Shown: one piece after another, positions 8,435-17,867 of the stretch
Layout: the number at the start of each line of letters is the position of its first letter
Numbering within the stretch: the first letter of the stretch is position 1
Assembly: GCF_900200035.1 (NCBI RefSeq)
Contig: NZ_FZTC01000015.1
Coordinates: 930,001-994,000, forward strand
Direction of reading: 5' to 3'
DNA length: 64,000 nucleotides
From: Klebsiella grimontii
GTDB taxonomy: Bacteria; Pseudomonadota; Gammaproteobacteria; Enterobacterales; Enterobacteriaceae
Position numbers and translations under genes: made by a program
Notes under the pieces: model-generated
Databases searched by the model: none
What the model was told of the DNA's origin: nothing
The model's input: only the letters and a program-made list of their open reading frames with translations

Positions 8435-10195
8435 TTATTTCGCCCAAAATGCGGCTTTCGCGCGCTGTAGCTTTTCATAGGCCTTCAATAACGACTGATG
8501 AGCCGGGAAAGCCATCAAATCGCTGTCAACGGCCTGCAGCCCATAAAACGGTGCTTCTCCGCTGAGCGCGGCGCTGGCAGCTTCTACGGCATCGGCGCCG
8601 TACATGCGCACAAAAGCGTTCAGATACTGCAGCGGCTGACGCTCTTCTTCCTGGCTCAGTAGCAGCAGGGTTTGCAGGCAGCGGTAGTAATTGGCGCGCT
8701 CGGCGCTAAAGATGGAGGCGTTGAACTCCATCGTCCACTCGGTCCAGATCAACGCCTGCTCGAGATCGCCGCCCGCCAGCGCCAGCATTGCTTTCAGCTC
8801 GCCAATGCGCAGGGTATACCAGCCGTTGTCTTTGCCGGTCGCCAGACCCAGCAGTTCGCGCACGCGGGTGAAATCATCGAGGCCTTCATCGTCCATTTGT
8901 TCGATAAGCGCCAGATAATCTTCTTTTTCCCACTCGCTTTCCGGCAGGGAAAGAATCGTTTCCCGCAGAGGCGCGCCCATGCTGTTATTCGCCAGCCAAA
9001 GGTCTTCCGCCGGATAGATATCAGACATGCCCGGGACAATGATTCGGCAGGCGTAGACGCTCAGGTGTTCGTAATCGGCGATGTAAACTTCTTTATCTTC
9101 TTGTTTAAAGATAGCCATCAGAGTGGCGAACTCTTCATCCGTGGTCCCGGAGAAGCTCCAGTCCACGAACGGATAGTCGGCATCCTGCTTAAACATATCC
9201 CAGGAGATCAGGCCGCTGGAGTCGATAAAGTGCGTTTCAAGGTTCGCATGTTCGGCGACTTCTTCATCATCGAAGGTTGGCGGCGTGAAAACGTCGAGAT
9301 CTTTCAGGCTGCGGCCCTGTAGCAGTTCGGTAACGGTACGTTCCAGCGCCACGCCGAAATCGGGATGTGCGCCGAAAGAGGCGAAACAGGTGCCGTTAGC
9401 CGGGTTAAACAGTACGACGCAGATAACCGGATATTTGCCGCCGAGCGAACCATCATATGCGAAAATCGGGAAGCCTTCGGCCTCCAGCTTATTGATCGAT
9501 TCTACTACGCCCGGATACCGCGCCATCACCTCCGCAGGGATCTCCGGCAGGCTGATGCTCTCGGCGATAATGCGGTTCTTAATATGGCGTTCAAACACTT
9601 CCGAAAGCCCCTGAACGCGGGCTTCGTTGCGGGTATTGCCCGCGGACATCCCGTTAGAAACGTACAGGTTGCCGACGATATTCATCGGAATATAGATCGT
9701 TTCACCATCAGACTGACGGGTGAACGGCAGGCCGCAGACGCCGCGCTCGTCATTACCAGACTGCAGATCCACCAGCATGCTGGCGGTTAACTGCTCGTCA
9801 GGATCGTAGAACGCGCGCAGGCGGGCATCCAGCAGGCCTTCCGGCACGTCGTCATCGTCGGTTAACGGGAACCATTTTTCATTAGGGTAATGGACGAAAG
9901 GGCCATTCGCGATGGTCTCGCCCAGCCAGAAATCGGCAAAGAAATAGTTAGTCGAGAGGCGCTCAAAGTACTCTCCGAGCGCGGAGGCCAGCGCGGCTTT
10001 CTTGGTGGCGCCTTTGCCGTTGGTGAAGCACAGGGCGCACTCTTTATCGCGGATATGCACTGACCAGACGTGCGGTACCGGGTTGAGCCATGAGGCCTCT
10101 TCAATATCAAATCCGAGGTCGAGCAACTTCTGCTGGAAGCGAGCGATGGAATCTTCCAGGGCGGCATCTTTGCCGGGTATAAATGTTTGAGTCAT
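8435..10195 (-). CDS. ycaO: YcaO-domain protein, stand-alone
   Basis: Starting at ATG 10193-10195 the protein has 586 residues and matches E. coli YcaO throughout; an upstream in-frame extension of 11 codons is not family-like. YcaO-domain proteins bind ATP and activate amide backbones for cyclodehydration or thioamidation. The ATP-binding stretch SAGNTRNEARVQGLSEVFER is clear, and a C-terminal helical repeat part follows. No cyclodehydratase partner or precursor-peptide gene is nearby, as in E. coli. In E. coli the protein has been linked to RimO-dependent beta-methylthiolation of ribosomal protein S12. It is divergent from ycaP and ends in its own terminator, so it is a single-gene unit. 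Confidence 0.95.
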   Translation of the reverse strand: MTQTFIPGKDAALEDSIARFQQKLLDLGFDIEEASWLNPVPHVWSVHIRDKECALCFTNGKGATKKAALASALGEYFERLSTNYFFADFWLGETIANGPFVHYPNEKWFPLTDDDDVPEGLLDARLRAFYDPDEQLTASMLVDLQSGNDERGVCGLPFTRQSDGETIYIPMNIVGNLYVSNGMSAGNTRNEARVQGLSEVFERHIKNRIIAESISLPEIPAEVMARYPGVVESINKLEAEGFPIFAYDGSLGGKYPVICVVLFNPANGTCFASFGAHPDFGVALERTVTELLQGRSLKDLDVFTPPTFDDEEVAEHANLETHFIDSSGLISWDMFKQDADYPFVDWSFSGTTDEEFATLMAIFKQEDKEVYIADYEHLSVYACRIIVPGMSDIYPAEDLWLANNSMGAPLRETILSLPESEWEKEDYLALIEQMDDEGLDDFTRVRELLGLATGKDNGWYTLRIGELKAMLALAGGDLEQALIWTEWTMEFNASIFSAERANYYRCLQTLLLLSQEEERQPLQYLNAFVRMYGADAVEAASAALSGEAPFYGLQAVDSDLMAFPAHQSLLKAYEKLQRAKAAFWAK

Positions 10196-10309
10196 GGCGG
10201 TCACTTTTATCGTACGTAAAGCGCGCAATGATACGGGTTTTAGATGACGGGTGCTATCTCCATCGTCTGGCTATGCTTATGTCACTCAATAACTGTTCAG
10301 GCGTAAAAC

Positions 10310-11002
10310 ATGAAGACATTTGACTGGCATCGTATGGCACTGGATAAAGTGCCCGTGGAATTTCTGGCCGAGGTGGCATTACGGAGCCTCTACACCTTCG
10401 TACTGGTATTTATTTTTCTCAAGATAACCGGGCGGCGGGGCGTTCGTCAGATGTCTCTGTTCGAAGTGCTCATCATTTTGACTCTCGGTTCGGCCGCGGG
10501 CGACGTCGCATTTTACGATGACGTCCCTATGCTGCCGGTACTGGCGGTTTTTATTACGCTGGCGCTGCTGTATCGATTGATTATGTGGCTGATGGGGCAT
10601 AGCGAAAAACTTGAGGATCTGCTGGAAGGCAAGCCGATTATTGTTGTGGAAAACGGCGAGCTGGCATGGGAGAAACTGCAGGCGGAAAACATGACCGAAT
10701 TTGAATTTTTTATGGAGCTGAGAATCAGCGGGGTTGAACAACTGGGACAGGTGCGGCTGGCTATTCTGGAAACTAACGGCCAGATCAGCCTCTATTTCTA
10801 CGAGGATGAAGATGTTAAAGCCGGACTCTCCATTCTTCCTTCCCGCTTTACCGATCGTTTTACCACTATTCCCCGGGACGACCATTATGCCTGCGTTCGC
10901 TGTAGCGCAATCCTTACGCTACGCGCCGGGGATAAGCAATTATGCCCTCGCTGCGCAAATGCAGAATGGTCGAAGGTCAGCCGGGCAAAAAGAGTCACTT
11001 GA
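10310..11002 (+). CDS. ycaP: DUF421 inner-membrane protein YcaP
   Basis: A 230-residue protein equal in length to E. coli YcaP. Three hydrophobic helices in the first 95 residues (around 18-35, 45-62 and 70-90) are followed by a cytoplasmic DUF421 domain and a C-terminal zinc-ribbon-like pair, CVRC and CPRC, near residues 197-218. The motif TGRRGVRQMSLFE after the first helix is typical of the family. The molecular function is unknown. It is transcribed alone, divergent from ycaO. Confidence 0.93.
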   Translation: MKTFDWHRMALDKVPVEFLAEVALRSLYTFVLVFIFLKITGRRGVRQMSLFEVLIILTLGSAAGDVAFYDDVPMLPVLAVFITLALLYRLIMWLMGHSEKLEDLLEGKPIIVVENGELAWEKLQAENMTEFEFFMELRISGVEQLGQVRLAILETNGQISLYFYEDEDVKAGLSILPSRFTDRFTTIPRDDHYACVRCSAILTLRAGDKQLCPRCANAEWSKVSRAKRVT

Positions 11003-11142
11003 CAGCAATTATGTCGGTTTTATGACGTCAAGCTGGCAGATTCTTTTGTGTGAGCGAGGCCGCATTTCCCCGACGCTCAGTTTTAGCCATTGCGGTGCGT
11101 GTCACTGAATGATAAAACCGATAGCCACAGGAATAACTTATG

Positions 11143-11160
11143 CCCGCGACGGTTCGCGGG
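11143..11160 (+). other. Hairpin in serC leader
   Basis: CCCGCG (11143-11148) pairs with CGCGGG (11155-11160) 29 bases before the serC start. No T-run follows. It may shape the serC leader, but no known regulatory element is recognised. Confidence 0.35.
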
Positions 11161-11188
11161 TAAATAACATAGCAAGTGGTGAGGGGAA

Positions 11189-12277
11189 ATGGCTCAGGTC
11201 TATAACTTCAGTTCAGGCCCGGCAATGCTGCCGGCGGAAGTACTCAAACTGGCGCAAAAGGAACTGTGCGACTGGAACGGTTTGGGAACGTCGGTGATGG
11301 AAATCAGCCACCGTGGCAAAGAGTTCATTAAGGTGGCTGAAGAGGCGGAACAGGATTTTCGCTCCCTGCTCAATATTCCTTCCAATTATAAAGTTTTATT
11401 CTGCCACGGCGGCGGTCGCGGACAGTTTGCCGGTATCCCGCTGAACCTGCTTGGCGATAAAACCGTTGCCGACTACGTCGATGCCGGCTACTGGGCGGCC
11501 AGCGCGGTAAAAGAAGCGCATAAATACTGCACGCCGAACGTGATCGACGCCAAAATTACCGTTGACGGCCTGCGCGCGGTTAAGCCGATGAGCGAATGGC
11601 AGCTGACTCCGGGCGCTGCCTACCTGCACTACTGTCCGAACGAAACCATTGACGGTATTGCCATTGAAGAAGCGCCAAACTTTGGCGACGATGTGGTCGT
11701 CACGGCGGATTTGTCATCGACGATTTTATCCCGTGAAATTGACGTTAGCCGCTATGGCGTGATCTACGCCGGCGCGCAGAAAAACATCGGCCCTGCTGGT
11801 CTGACGCTGATTATTGTGCGCGAAGATCTGCTGGGTAAAGCCAGCGTAGCCTGCCCATCGATTCTGGATTACTCCATTCTGTCCGCCAATGACTCCATGT
11901 TTAACACGCCGCCGACATTTGCCTGGTACCTGTCAGGTCTGGTGTTTAAATGGCTGAAAGAGCAGGGCGGGGTTGCCGCTATGGATAAAATCAACCAGCA
12001 GAAAGCCGACCTGCTCTATAGCACCATCGATAACAGCGCTTTCTATCGCAACGATGTCGCTGCGGCGAACCGCTCGCGCATGAACGTGCCGTTCCAGCTG
12101 GCGGACAGCGCGCTTGATAAACTGTTCCTCGAAGAGTCCTTTGCCGCCGGTCTGCATGCGCTGAAGGGCCACCGTGTCGTGGGCGGCATGCGTGCTTCCA
12201 TCTATAACGCCATGCCGCTGGCGGGCGTGAAGGCGCTGACCGACTTTATGCAGGACTTCGAACGCCGTCACGGTTAA
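11189..12277 (+). CDS. serC: Phosphoserine / phosphohydroxythreonine aminotransferase
   Basis: A 362-residue class-V aminotransferase, the same length as E. coli SerC. It converts 3-phosphohydroxypyruvate to phosphoserine, and also makes 4-phosphohydroxy-threonine for pyridoxal phosphate synthesis. The N-terminus ([10 protein letters not shown]) and the PLP-lysine motif [10 protein letters not shown] (K198) are visible. The start ATG has GAGGGGAA upstream. It forms an operon with aroA, with a hairpin between the two that should lower aroA expression. Confidence 0.98.
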   Translation: MAQVYNFSSGPAMLPAEVLKLAQKELCDWNGLGTSVMEISHRGKEFIKVAEEAEQDFRSLLNIPSNYKVLFCHGGGRGQFAGIPLNLLGDKTVADYVDAGYWAASAVKEAHKYCTPNVIDAKITVDGLRAVKPMSEWQLTPGAAYLHYCPNETIDGIAIEEAPNFGDDVVVTADLSSTILSREIDVSRYGVIYAGAQKNIGPAGLTLIIVREDLLGKASVACPSILDYSILSANDSMFNTPPTFAWYLSGLVFKWLKEQGGVAAMDKINQQKADLLYSTIDNSAFYRNDVAAANRSRMNVPFQLADSALDKLFLEESFAAGLHALKGHRVVGGMRASIYNAMPLAGVKALTDFMQDFERRHG

Positions 12278-12296
12278 TCGCTGTCGTGTTTTTCAT

Positions 12297-12325
12297 CCCC
12301 GCAGCCGCTCTGCGGGGTTTTTATT
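12297..12325 (+). terminator. serC-aroA intergenic terminator/attenuator
   Basis: CCCCGCAG (12297-12304) pairs with CTGCGGGG (12310-12317), followed by TTTTTATT. It lies between serC and aroA, so it probably terminates only part of the transcripts and sets the ratio of the two products. Confidence 0.8.
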
Positions 12326-12349
12326 CTGTTTGTTTGAGAGTTGAGTTTA

Positions 12350-13633
12350 ATGGAATCCCTGACGTTACAACCCATCGCACGCGTAGATGGCACGATTAAC
12401 CTGCCCGGGTCCAAGAGTGTTTCTAACCGTGCCTTGCTGCTGGCGGCTTTGGCCCGGGGCACTACGGTGCTGACCAACCTGCTGGATAGCGACGATGTAC
12501 GCCACATGCTGAATGCCCTGAGCGCGCTGGGAGTTCATTATACCCTGTCTTCCGATCGTACTCGCTGTGAAGTCACCGGCAACGGCGGCCCTCTGCAGGC
12601 GGCTGAAGCACTAGAACTGTACCTCGGTAATGCTGGAACGGCGATGCGTCCGCTGGCGGCTGCGTTATGTTTAGGCCGTAACGATATTGTGCTGACCGGC
12701 GAACCGCGAATGAAAGAGCGGCCGATTGGCCACCTGGTTGACGCGCTGCGTCAGGGCGGAGCGCAGATTGATTACCTGGAGCAGGAAAACTACCCGCCGC
12801 TGCGCCTGCGCGGCGGTTTCAGCGGCGGCCAGGTTGAAGTGGACGGCAGCGTTTCCAGCCAGTTTCTGACCGCGCTGCTGATGGCGGCTCCGCTGGCGCC
12901 GCAGGATACCGCGATCGTGATTAAAGGCGATCTGGTTTCCAAACCTTATATCGATATCACGCTGCACCTGATGAAAACCTTTGGCGTTGAGGTTGAAAAC
13001 CAGTCTTATCAGCGCTTTATCGTGCGCGGCAATCAACACTACCTCGCGCCGGGCGACTATCTGGTGGAAGGCGATGCCTCCTCGGCATCCTACTTCCTCG
13101 CCGCTGGCGCGATCAAAGGCGGTACGGTGAAGGTCACCGGTATTGGCCGCAACAGCGTACAGGGTGATATCCGTTTTGCCGATGTGCTGGAAAAAATGGG
13201 CGCAACCGTTACCTGGGGCGATGACTTTATTGCCTGCACCCATGGTGAACTGAACGCCATCGATATGGATATGAATCATATTCCGGACGCGGCGATGACG
13301 ATCGCCACGGCAGCCCTGTTTGCGAAAGGCACCACGACTCTGCGCAACATCTATAACTGGCGGGTCAAAGAGACCGACCGTCTGTTTGCTATGGCCACGG
13401 AGCTACGTAAAGTGGGAGCAGAGGTTGAAGAGGGGGAGGATTACATCCGCATTACTCCACCTGCGAAGCTTCAGTTTGCTGAGATCGGCACCTGGAACGA
13501 CCACCGTATGGCAATGTGCTTCTCGCTGGTGGCACTTTCCGATACGCCGGTCACCATCCTTGACCCGAAATGTACGGCGAAAACGTTCCCGGACTACTTC
13601 GAGCAGCTGGCACGAATCAGTACGCCGGCCTGA
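12350..13633 (+). CDS. aroA: 3-phosphoshikimate 1-carboxyvinyltransferase (EPSP synthase)
   Basis: A 427-residue protein from ATG 12350 ([14 protein letters not shown]), equal in length to E. coli AroA; a TTG three codons upstream is a weaker start. It joins shikimate-3-phosphate and PEP in the chorismate pathway. Motifs seen are [17 protein letters not shown] (residues 18-34), [11 protein letters not shown] (about 93-103), the class-I glyphosate-sensitive form with Gly96 and Pro101, and the C-terminal DHRMAM and [10 protein letters not shown]. It is the second gene of the serC-aroA operon and is closed by a strong terminator. Confidence 0.98.
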   Translation: MESLTLQPIARVDGTINLPGSKSVSNRALLLAALARGTTVLTNLLDSDDVRHMLNALSALGVHYTLSSDRTRCEVTGNGGPLQAAEALELYLGNAGTAMRPLAAALCLGRNDIVLTGEPRMKERPIGHLVDALRQGGAQIDYLEQENYPPLRLRGGFSGGQVEVDGSVSSQFLTALLMAAPLAPQDTAIVIKGDLVSKPYIDITLHLMKTFGVEVENQSYQRFIVRGNQHYLAPGDYLVEGDASSASYFLAAGAIKGGTVKVTGIGRNSVQGDIRFADVLEKMGATVTWGDDFIACTHGELNAIDMDMNHIPDAAMTIATAALFAKGTTTLRNIYNWRVKETDRLFAMATELRKVGAEVEEGEDYIRITPPAKLQFAEIGTWNDHRMAMCFSLVALSDTPVTILDPKCTAKTFPDYFEQLARISTPA

Positions 13634-13652
13634 ATGACGTGAGTTTAAGGTA

Positions 13653-13683
13653 AAAACGCCGACCATCGTGTCGGCGTTTTTTT
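13653..13683 (+). terminator. Intrinsic terminator of serC-aroA
   Basis: The stem AAAACGCCGAC / GTCGGCGTTTT (13653-13663 with 13670-13680) is followed by more T residues to 13683. It lies 20 bases after the aroA stop. Confidence 0.88.
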
Positions 13684-13780
13684 ATGTCTGCTTGTCGGGC
13701 GGGAAACTAAATGCTAGCCTTGGCTGCTTGTAAATGCAGGATTTATAAGCATTTAATATGAAAATCAATGGATGATTGAT

Positions 13781-14548
13781 ATGAGAAATACAAAAGTAAT
13801 GCTGGCTTTAGCGGTTTCCGCCACGTTGTTGGCAGGTTGTAAAAATATGCAGGGGATGGACACCAACGCCCTCGTAAGTTCAGGGATGACGGCCTACAAA
13901 GCGGCAACGCTTTCTGACGCTGAAGTCAAAGCGCTTTCCGACGATGCTTGTAAGCAAATGGATAGCGAAAATAAACAGGCCGGCGCTTCAAGTAAGTACA
14001 CCAAACGTCTGAATAAAATTGCCAAAGCGCTTGGAAATAACATCAATGGTACCCCGGTGAACTATAAGGTTTATATGACGTCAGATGTCAATGCCTGGGC
14101 AATGGCCAACGGCTGCGTGCGCGTCTATAGCGGCCTGATGGACATGATGACCGATAATGAAGTTGAAGCTGTACTGGGCCATGAACTGGGTCACGTCGCG
14201 CTGGGCCACTCGCGTAAAGCGATGCAAACCGCGTATGCAACCGTCGCCGCGCGTGATGCCATTTCGGCAACCGGCGGAGCGGCTGCAAGTCTGTCAAAAT
14301 CCCAGTTGGGCGACATTGGCGAGGGGATGATCAACTCAGCCTTCTCTCGTTCGCAGGAGTCGGACGCCGATGATTTCTCTTACGATTTGCTGAAGAAGCG
14401 CAAAATCAGCACCCAAGGCTTGGTGGGAAGCTTCGAAAAACTGGCCAGTCTTGACGCCGGGCGTAGCAAATCTCTGTTCGATTCACACCCACCTTCAACA
14501 GAACGCGCGCAGCATATTCGCGACCGTATCGCCGCAGATAAACAGTAA
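13781..14548 (+). CDS. ycaL: M48-family metalloprotease lipoprotein YcaL
   Basis: The preferred start is ATG 13781, with GGAT seven bases upstream; ATG 13772 would add three residues. The 255-residue protein opens with a lipoprotein signal peptide ending in the lipobox LLAGC (Cys20). The zinc motif HELGH sits near residue 130 and the downstream zinc ligand region ESDADDF near 194. In E. coli this periplasmic, membrane-anchored protease takes part in quality control of outer-membrane assembly (LptD degradation with BepA). The family also contains LoiP, but the neighbours aroA and cmk support ycaL. Confidence 0.93.
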   Translation: MRNTKVMLALAVSATLLAGCKNMQGMDTNALVSSGMTAYKAATLSDAEVKALSDDACKQMDSENKQAGASSKYTKRLNKIAKALGNNINGTPVNYKVYMTSDVNAWAMANGCVRVYSGLMDMMTDNEVEAVLGHELGHVALGHSRKAMQTAYATVAARDAISATGGAAASLSKSQLGDIGEGMINSAFSRSQESDADDFSYDLLKKRKISTQGLVGSFEKLASLDAGRSKSLFDSHPPSTERAQHIRDRIAADKQ

Positions 14549-14669
14549 AACGACATCATCTTCCGGGCTGTTGCTCTGACAGCCCGCTATAATTGCACAA
14601 TTCTTCCGCAGGAGATTTCCTGTTATCCGTAATTTACAAGCAATGCTCACTTTCTGTCGTAGAGATGCG

Positions 14670-14675
14670 TATAAT
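14670..14675 (+). promoter_or_regulatory. Candidate -10 of a cmk promoter
   Basis: A perfect TATAAT lies 45 bases before the cmk start in the 171-bp gap after ycaL. A second TATAAT is at 14588-14593, just after a GGGCTGT/ACAGCCC hairpin (14564-14586). The -35 elements are poor for both, so neither call is firm. Confidence 0.45.
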
Positions 14676-14719
14676 GCGCGGCGTTTATATATTGATGCGC
14701 CCTGCTGAAGGAGAAAAAG

Positions 14720-15403
14720 ATGACGGCAACAGTTCCGGTAATCACCATTGATGGGCCTGGCGGTGCGGGCAAAGGCACCTTATGCAAGGCAATGGCAGAA
14801 ACGCTGGGCTGGCATCTGCTCGATTCTGGGGCGATTTATCGCGTGCTTGCTCTCGCGGCCCTACATCATCATGTGGATGTGGAATCCGAAGAGGCGCTGG
14901 TGCCGCTGGCTGCGCACCTGGATGTGCGTTTTGTCTCTACTGACGGTAGCCTGGAAGTGGTTCTGGAGGGGGAGGATGTTAGCGCTGAAATTCGCACTCA
15001 GGATGTTGCCAACACGGCATCTAAAGTGGCTGCTTTTCCTCGCGTGCGTGAAGCATTGCTCCGCCGCCAGCGAGCCTTTCGCGAATTGCCGGGCCTGATC
15101 GCCGACGGACGCGATATGGGCACCGTCGTATTCCCTGATGCGCCGGTGAAAATTTTCCTTGACGCTTCCGCGGAAGAACGTGCTCATCGCCGCATGCTCC
15201 AGTTGCAGGAAAAGGGCTTTAGTGTTAACTTTGATCGCCTTTTATCCGAGATAAAAGAGCGCGACGATCGCGATCGCAATCGTACAGTCGCGCCGCTGAT
15301 CCCGGCTGCCGATGCTTTAGTTCTTGATTCAACAGAACTAAACATTGAGCAAGTGATTGAAAAAGCGCTACAATATGCGCGCGAAAAACTGGCTTCCGCT
15401 TAA
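14720..15403 (+). CDS. cmk: Cytidylate kinase
   Basis: A 227-residue enzyme of the same length as E. coli Cmk. It phosphorylates CMP and dCMP to the diphosphates. The P-loop GPGGAGKGT is at residues 12-20 and [15 protein letters not shown] lies near 127-141. The start has AAGGAG upstream. It is followed after 137 bases by rpsA; in E. coli some rpsA transcripts begin upstream of or within cmk, and the arrangement here is the same. Confidence 0.98.
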   Translation: MTATVPVITIDGPGGAGKGTLCKAMAETLGWHLLDSGAIYRVLALAALHHHVDVESEEALVPLAAHLDVRFVSTDGSLEVVLEGEDVSAEIRTQDVANTASKVAAFPRVREALLRRQRAFRELPGLIADGRDMGTVVFPDAPVKIFLDASAEERAHRRMLQLQEKGFSVNFDRLLSEIKERDDRDRNRTVAPLIPAADALVLDSTELNIEQVIEKALQYAREKLASA

Positions 15404-15540
15404 TTGTCTTATCGAAAAAGCACAAGAGCCTCCGAATTTTAGCAGTACCCCCGCAGCAATGGAGTGTTAGCGGGTATGTTAAACAACCCCATCCGGCATG
15501 GAGCCAGGTGGACGTTAAATATGAAACCTGAAGATTAAAC
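15404..15540 (+). promoter_or_regulatory. rpsA leader and translational control region
   Basis: The gap between cmk and rpsA holds no good Shine-Dalgarno before the rpsA ATG (the bases ahead are GAAGATTAAAC). In E. coli rpsA is translated from such a leader folded into hairpins, and S1 protein represses its own synthesis there. The same control is inferred here from the matching layout. Confidence 0.6.
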
Positions 15541-17214
15541 ATGACTGAATCTTTTGCTCAACTATTTGAAGAATCCTTAAAAACAATCGAAACCCGTCCG
15601 GGTTCCATCGTTCGTGGTGTTGTTGTTGCTATCGACAAAGACGTAGTACTGGTTGACGCCGGTCTGAAATCTGAGTCTGCCATTCCGGCAGAGCAGTTCA
15701 AAAACGCCCAGGGCGAGCTGGAAATCCAGGTTGGTGACGAAGTTGACGTTGCTCTGGATGCAGTAGAAGACGGCTTCGGTGAAACCCTGCTGTCCCGTGA
15801 GAAAGCTAAACGTCACGAAGCTTGGATCACGCTGGAAAAAGCTTACGAAGACGCTGAAACTGTAGTCGGTATTATCAACGGCAAAGTTAAAGGTGGCTTC
15901 ACTGTTGAGCTGAATGGTATTCGTGCGTTCCTGCCGGGCTCCCTGGTAGACGTTCGTCCGGTGCGCGACACGCTGCACCTGGAAGGCAAAGAGCTTGAAT
16001 TCAAAGTCATCAAGCTGGACCAGAAACGTAACAACGTTGTTGTTTCTCGTCGTGCCGTTATCGAATCCGAAAACAGCGCAGAGCGCGATCAGCTGCTGGA
16101 AAACCTGCAGGAAGGCATGGAAGTTAAAGGTATCGTTAAGAACCTCACTGACTACGGTGCATTCGTTGATCTGGGCGGCGTTGACGGCCTGCTGCACATT
16201 ACCGATATGGCATGGAAACGCGTTAAGCATCCGAGCGAAATCGTAAACGTTGGCGACGAAATCACTGTTAAAGTGCTGAAGTTCGACCGCGAACGTACTC
16301 GTGTATCTCTGGGCCTGAAACAGCTGGGCGAAGATCCGTGGGTAGCTATCGCTAAACGTTATCCGGAAGGTACCAAACTGACCGGTCGCGTGACCAACCT
16401 GACCGACTACGGCTGCTTCGTTGAAATCGAAGAAGGCGTTGAAGGCCTGGTTCACGTTTCCGAAATGGACTGGACCAACAAAAACATCCACCCGTCCAAA
16501 GTTGTTAACGTTGGCGATGTAGTGGAAGTTATGGTTCTGGATATCGACGAAGAACGTCGTCGTATCTCCCTGGGCCTGAAGCAGTGCAAAAACAACCCAT
16601 GGCAGCAGTTCGCGGAAACCCACAACAAGGGTGACCGTGTTGAAGGTAAAATCAAGTCTATCACTGACTTCGGTATCTTCATCGGCCTGGACGGCGGCAT
16701 CGACGGCCTGGTTCACCTGTCTGACATCTCTTGGAACGTTGCAGGCGAAGAAGCAGTTCGTGAATACAAAAAAGGCGACGAAATCGCAGCAGTTGTTCTG
16801 CAGGTTGACGCAGAGCGTGAGCGTATCTCTCTGGGCGTTAAACAGCTCGCAGAAGATCCGTTCAACAACTGGGTTGCACTGAACAAGAAAGGCGCAATCG
16901 TAAACGGTAAAGTGACTGCAGTTGACGCTAAAGGCGCAACCGTAGAGCTGGCTGACGGCGTTGAAGGTTACCTGCGCGCTTCTGAAGCTTCCCGTGACCG
17001 CGTTGAAGATGCAACTCTGGTTCTGAGCGTTGGCGACGACGTTGAAGCTAAATTCACCGGCGTTGATCGTAAAAACCGTGCAATCAGCCTGTCTGTTCGT
17101 GCGAAAGACGAAGCTGACGAGAAAGATGCAATCGCAACTGTTAACAAACAGGAAGATGCAAACTTCTCTAACAACGCAATGGCTGAAGCTTTCAAAGCAG
17201 CTAAAGGCGAGTAA
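15541..17214 (+). CDS. rpsA: 30S ribosomal protein S1
   Basis: A 557-residue protein equal in length to E. coli S1, made of six S1 RNA-binding repeats. Repeats 3-6 are obvious from the recurring G-x-V-x-N-LTDYGxFV / GLLHITDM-type motifs (about residues 193-260, 278-347, 365-434 and 452-520). The first two repeats, near 21-86 and 105-170, bind the ribosome. S1 helps the 30S subunit capture mRNAs. Codon choice is strongly biased, as expected for a highly expressed gene. It is followed by a hairpin and ihfB. Confidence 0.99.
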   Translation: MTESFAQLFEESLKTIETRPGSIVRGVVVAIDKDVVLVDAGLKSESAIPAEQFKNAQGELEIQVGDEVDVALDAVEDGFGETLLSREKAKRHEAWITLEKAYEDAETVVGIINGKVKGGFTVELNGIRAFLPGSLVDVRPVRDTLHLEGKELEFKVIKLDQKRNNVVVSRRAVIESENSAERDQLLENLQEGMEVKGIVKNLTDYGAFVDLGGVDGLLHITDMAWKRVKHPSEIVNVGDEITVKVLKFDRERTRVSLGLKQLGEDPWVAIAKRYPEGTKLTGRVTNLTDYGCFVEIEEGVEGLVHVSEMDWTNKNIHPSKVVNVGDVVEVMVLDIDEERRRISLGLKQCKNNPWQQFAETHNKGDRVEGKIKSITDFGIFIGLDGGIDGLVHLSDISWNVAGEEAVREYKKGDEIAAVVLQVDAERERISLGVKQLAEDPFNNWVALNKKGAIVNGKVTAVDAKGATVELADGVEGYLRASEASRDRVEDATLVLSVGDDVEAKFTGVDRKNRAISLSVRAKDEADEKDAIATVNKQEDANFSNNAMAEAFKAAKGE

Positions 17215-17296
17215 TCTTAGTCTTTCGGGTTACAACAACCTGAATTACGACGAGTTTACTTGACAGATTGCGGGATTCGTCCTGTAATCAAGCACA

Positions 17297-17322
17297 AAGG
17301 GCGGCTACGGCCGCCCTTGTTT
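17297..17322 (+). terminator. rpsA terminator/attenuator with UACG loop
   Basis: The stem AAGGGCGGC / GCCGCCCTT (17297-17305 with 17310-17318) is closed by a TACG tetraloop and followed by GTTT. It lies before ihfB and probably ends most rpsA transcripts while letting some continue. Confidence 0.78.
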
Positions 17323-17364
17323 AAGCTGTTAGCTAATTTTGCCTTGAAGGAAACCGGAGGAATA

Positions 17365-17652
17365 ATGACCAAGTCAGAATTGATAGAAAGACTTGCCAGC
17401 CAGCAATCTCACATTCCTGCGAAAGCAGTGGAAGATGCTGTTAAAGAAATGCTGGAGCATATGGCCTCAACGCTTGCTCAAGGCGAGCGCATTGAAATCC
17501 GCGGTTTCGGCAGCTTCTCTCTGCATTATCGAGCACCCCGCACCGGGCGTAACCCAAAAACTGGCGATAAAGTTGAACTGGAAGGTAAATACGTTCCGCA
17601 CTTTAAGCCGGGCAAAGAATTACGCGACCGCGCCAATATTTACGAAGAGTAA
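17365..17652 (+). CDS. ihfB: Integration host factor beta subunit
   Basis: A 95-residue DNA-bending protein from ATG 17365, with an excellent GGAGG site upstream. The frame is open further upstream, but the family begins with [10 protein letters not shown]. The core shows [14 protein letters not shown], the DNA-arm [12 protein letters not shown] and [12 protein letters not shown]. It forms a heterodimer with IhfA and bends DNA sharply at specific sites. The C-terminus ends in YEE rather than the YG of E. coli, giving one extra residue. A strong terminator follows. Confidence 0.97.
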   Translation: MTKSELIERLASQQSHIPAKAVEDAVKEMLEHMASTLAQGERIEIRGFGSFSLHYRAPRTGRNPKTGDKVELEGKYVPHFKPGKELRDRANIYEE

Positions 17653-17686
17653 GTTTCGCCGATCGGCGACAACATACTTAAACGTT

Positions 17687-17713
17687 AAAAAAGCACCCTC
17701 GGGTGCTTTTTTT
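17687..17713 (+). terminator. Intrinsic terminator of ihfB
   Basis: GCACCC (17693-17698) pairs with GGGTGC (17701-17706); an A-run precedes and a seven-base T-run follows. It is effective in either direction by appearance. Confidence 0.9.
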
Positions 17714-17867
17714 ATGACTTTTAATCTCTCTTTGAAGCTACCTCGCAAAACGCAGGTTCTGTTGCACCAGAAAAGTAAATTCTCTGGATAGCGCGATGCA
17801 GTTTCTCTCCGTCCTCAGAGACAGCCTGCCTGTTTAGCGTAACACTCCCTCTGACAGGGAGGTGCTC

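Noticed and set aside
15577-16716. A 379-codon open frame opposite rpsA
   Set aside because: It mirrors the highly biased codons of rpsA and encodes no recognisable domain.
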